In this document: piece by piece, positions 37,784 to 40,410 of the stretch
Layout of the letters: every line of letters begins with the position of its first letter
Position numbering within the stretch: the first letter of the stretch is position 1
Assembly (NCBI GenBank): GCA_964523015.1
Contig: CAZFXN010000022.1
Location: forward strand, 1 to 40,410
Direction: 5' to 3'
Source: JAWXBT01 sp964523015
GTDB lineage: Bacteria > Bdellovibrionota_C > UBA2361 > J135
Length of the DNA: 40,410 nt
Translations under genes and position numbers: made by a program
Notes under the pieces: generated by a model
The model's database searches: none
Seen by the model: the letters and a program-made list of their open reading frames with translations, nothing else
Told to the model about the DNA's origin: nothing

Positions 37784-40410
37784 ATGCATTCTGAACACGC
37801 CAAATCATCGAATCAAGATCTTACTCCAGAGAACCGAGAGTATCGGCTTCCACCCGAGCGCGTTCAGATGGCGGCGGACGCTAAGTTTTTATTAGAGCAC
37901 ATCAGAGAGCTTCGCACGCCTGTACTTTGTTACTGCCTTGATACCGTTGCTGATCAGCATGAACTAATAAAAAAATCCTTTCCTGGCGTGCAAGAATATA
38001 TCGCCTTAAAGGCAAACTGTGACGAGACGACAACCAAGTTGTTAGCAAGCCGTGGTGCTAAATTTGACGCAGCTACTGGAGGGGAACTTCTAAAACTTAT
38101 GTCTTGGGACATCCCTAGCCATAATGTCATGGTTACTAAACCAATACGAGAACCTCAGGATTTAGCCGCTATAGCTCTTTACCAGCCACGCGCTTTAGTG
38201 GTGGAAAAGCCATCTGACTTAGAAGATCTAGTAAGAGCAGGAATACCGAGTGAGAATTACCATCCTGAAATTATCATGAGGATCATGCTTCCTTTTGGAG
38301 AGCTTGCTGTAAGGCACGGGGCTGATGTTGTCACGTACGATAAGGGAGCAGATGGCAAATTGCACTGGACATTTGGCCAGCATGAATCTGATGACACCTC
38401 AAATCCAAAAATTAGTACAGATAAAGTTCTCAAGCCTTTAAGAGAAATATTAGAGCGAAAGCTAGAGATAGAAAATCGCACTGGCTTTAAATTTGGTGAA
38501 AAAATCGGAATCTCTGTTCATACCGGTGGACAGATGACAGACAACTACAAAATCGCTCTTGCAGCAAAAGCATTTGGTTGGATAAAGGAAGAATTAACCA
38601 AACCGTATCAGAAAGTACTTTCCAAGGAAGAGCTTCAGCAAGGCAACCGCCAAGCAGGGCAACCTATTTTGTCCGGGTTTAATATTTCAATTTTTGATTA
38701 TGGTGGCGGATATCCGGATCAAGAAGCTTGTAGAAAAGCTGGGGTTACCCAACGCGAAGTTTTTGCAGAAGTAGGGAAAATATTTAGTGCCTCCCAAGCT
38801 CAGTTTCCAGACACCGAGCATTGGATTGAACCCGGACGCTCTGTGTTCGCCGATGCTGCCTTTGTTATCACTAGGATTACTTCAGTAGATCCAAGACCTA
38901 GATATATCACCCCCTCTGGGGAGGTGGTTGAGGAACCTTATAATCATCTTGATGTTGATGATAGCATTACCCTCCATGGTCTTGGCCGATATCACGAGGG
39001 CAGTCAGCGAGAGAGCCAGAAACTGGACGGTGATTGTGTTGAATTTAGTCAGTTAAAACAATTTGATTTCTTTCCACTGAGAATTATTGAAGGATTACCA
39101 CCTCTTTCAACAGATATAAAGACAGCTCGAATTTACGGAGGTAGTTGTGATTCCGGTGACAAGCTAGGAGTTGTGAAACTTTGCAAAGACGTTGAGGTTG
39201 GTGATGCATTACTCATCCCTTGTATGGGTGCCTACGTTGAGGATTTTGTAATTGACAAATTTAACTCGCTTCATCCCCCACAAATTGTGTTTTTTACCCG
39301 GACTCCGCAAGATGCCAATCCAATCAGTGTCGTTAGCCTCATGGATCGACAACCATTTGATCCTGATTTATACCATGCGTTTTTACATAGACCACGAGGA
39401 GAACGGGACATTCGCGTCGAGGCTTATTTTACAAGCCTACCAGGTGAGAGTCAGTACACCTTCTCAAAAATAGCAGCGAGCTTAGCTGGTCAAGTAGAAA
39501 CAAGACTGATTCGTCCAGTGCCACTTCGCAATGCTGCGAATGATGACATAGAAACAGGAGATGAGAATATTTTTGAGCGGAATCGGGAGGCCTTGAAATT
39601 AGGCCCTGTGCAAGCTACCTTTCCAGGTGGCATGGGTGTTGTGGTGAAATGCCGCGATCTGAGCCTCGATAGAGATATCGCACTTAAGATTTGTAAATTT
39701 CCAGCTAATACTAATTTAGGGGAGAGATTTAGTGCTGAGGGTCAAGTGATGGCTCGCCTTGAGCACCCTTGTATTCCTAAAGTATATACATCTAGCATTC
39801 TACCTAAGGACAAACGACCTTTCTTAGCTATGGAGTTTGTTGAGGGAAGCACCCTTGATAAAGAACTACCTCACCTTCATTCAGAAACATTGAAGCATGT
39901 TGACTGGAGAAGCACAAAAAATGACCGAGGCATGATGATCTCTCGCATAATAGATGCCGCAGATGCTATCCAGTACGCTCACGATAAAGGGATCATTCAT
40001 AGAGATATTAAACCTCAGAATTTAATGAGATCTGGCGATTCCGTTAAAGTGCTAGATCTAGGACTTAGTAAAACTAACCGTGAGGAGTCACCTCTTACAG
40101 AATCAGCGCCAGAGACTTACGGAATGACCCGAGTTGGTACTGTTCTTGGTACTGTCGCGTACATGAGTCCTGAACAGGCACGTGGCGAGGAAGTTACAAA
40201 AAGCACAGATGTTTGGGCCTTGGGTGCCACTCTATATGAAATTGTATGTAATCAAAGACCCCTTAATCACTTTGAGGGGCTAGCAGTTGGGCCTAAAGAG
40301 AATGAGCAGGTTGTATTAGATGCTCTTAAGCGAGGTGGTCCTGATTTAATTGCAACACCTTCAAAGATTAACCAAAATATCCCTAGAGAGCTCGAATCCA
40401 TTATCATGAA
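37784..40410 (+). CDS. PLP-dependent decarboxylase-like enzyme fused to Ser/Thr protein kinase (3' end beyond window)
   Basis: An open frame of 875 codons with no stop, running off the window. ATG 37784 is the first start after an in-frame TAA at 37775. Residues about 40-500: fold-type III PLP decarboxylase (ornithine/diaminopimelate group) with Lys76 (YIALKAN), Asp95 (FDAATGGEL), His246, GGGYP (307-311), EPGR (349-352), Cys455-Asp456 (GGSCDSGDK) and Tyr484 (GAYVED); the catalytic set appears intact. Residues about 500-600: linker with no clear match. Residues about 606-875: Hanks-type kinase with GGMGVVVK loop (615-622), Lys635 (IALKI), Glu652, HRDIKPQN (739-746), DLG (758-760, Leu for Phe) and SPE (795-797). 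Both halves look active. Kinase output may be controlled by a substrate or polyamine, or may control the enzyme; this is inference. The C-terminus is outside the window. Confidence 0.9.
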   Translation, partial: MHSEHAKSSNQDLTPENREYRLPPERVQMAADAKFLLEHIRELRTPVLCYCLDTVADQHELIKKSFPGVQEYIALKANCDETTTKLLASRGAKFDAATGGELLKLMSWDIPSHNVMVTKPIREPQDLAAIALYQPRALVVEKPSDLEDLVRAGIPSENYHPEIIMRIMLPFGELAVRHGADVVTYDKGADGKLHWTFGQHESDDTSNPKISTDKVLKPLREILERKLEIENRTGFKFGEKIGISVHTGGQMTDNYKIALAAKAFGWIKEELTKPYQKVLSKEELQQGNRQAGQPILSGFNISIFDYGGGYPDQEACRKAGVTQREVFAEVGKIFSASQAQFPDTEHWIEPGRSVFADAAFVITRITSVDPRPRYITPSGEVVEEPYNHLDVDDSITLHGLGRYHEGSQRESQKLDGDCVEFSQLKQFDFFPLRIIEGLPPLSTDIKTARIYGGSCDSGDKLGVVKLCKDVEVGDALLIPCMGAYVEDFVIDKFNSLHPPQIVFFTRTPQDANPISVVSLMDRQPFDPDLYHAFLHRPRGERDIRVEAYFTSLPGESQYTFSKIAASLAGQVETRLIRPVPLRNAANDDIETGDENIFERNREALKLGPVQATFPGGMGVVVKCRDLSLDRDIALKICKFPANTNLGERFSAEGQVMARLEHPCIPKVYTSSILPKDKRPFLAMEFVEGSTLDKELPHLHSETLKHVDWRSTKNDRGMMISRIIDAADAIQYAHDKGIIHRDIKPQNLMRSGDSVKVLDLGLSKTNREESPLTESAPETYGMTRVGTVLGTVAYMSPEQARGEEVTKSTDVWALGATLYEIVCNQRPLNHFEGLAVGPKENEQVVLDALKRGGPDLIATPSKINQNIPRELESIIM

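Overview
The window is a fragment of an AT-rich (about 40% GC by eye) Gram-negative genome. Two runs of N (7633-7642 and 36814-36913) show it is a draft scaffold. A BamD-type lipoprotein and a type II secretion (T2SS) operon with secretin, inner-membrane platform and a GspN require an outer membrane. GspN of this kind and the general gene style suggest a lineage once grouped under Deltaproteobacteria or a related uncultured phylum; this placement is an inference with low confidence.

Layout. 1-5 kb: RDD membrane protein, dxs (isoprenoid synthesis), panC (pantothenate synthesis, opposite strand) and a BamD-like lipoprotein with an extra C-terminal domain. 5.1-17.5 kb: a single-direction T2SS operon, gspC-D-E-F-G-H-I-J-L-M-N, with no gspK, followed by a membrane-anchored coiled-coil protein. 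18.2-20.6 kb: a small winged-helix-like protein behind a near-consensus promoter, an inositol-monophosphatase-family protein whose start lies inside a 14-bp tandem array, and a convergent HD-type hypothetical protein. 20.6-31.7 kb: a surface-glycan block with a 1475-residue five-part glycosyltransferase/methyltransferase, a PLP sugar 3-dehydratase-like protein carrying His-His where the family has its Schiff-base Lys, an RmlC-like epimerase, a second glycosyltransferase, an extended SDR epimerase, and a nucleotidyltransferase plus GHMP kinase that resemble HddC and HddA of GDP-heptose synthesis. 31.8-37.7 kb: mscL, then a patchy accessory stretch with two DUF4143-type ATPases, a small-protein/nucleotidyltransferase pair that looks like a toxin-antitoxin module, an ornithine-decarboxylase-like enzyme and a Fic protein fused to a MerR-type DNA-binding domain. 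37.8 kb to the end: an open reading frame that runs off the window and fuses a complete PLP-dependent decarboxylase-like enzyme to a Hanks-type Ser/Thr protein kinase.

How the parts work together. The T2SS genes should build one envelope secretion machine, with the BamD-like protein assembling or accompanying its outer-membrane part. The sugar genes should make an activated deoxy- or heptose-type sugar and add it to a methylated surface polysaccharide. The accessory stretch looks like defence or stress modules.

The strongest candidate for something undescribed is the decarboxylase-kinase fusion at 37784-40410, which has a stand-alone decarboxylase homologue 2 kb upstream. Second is a recurring pattern of short tandem duplications (8-16 bp units) placed exactly at gene ends and starts.
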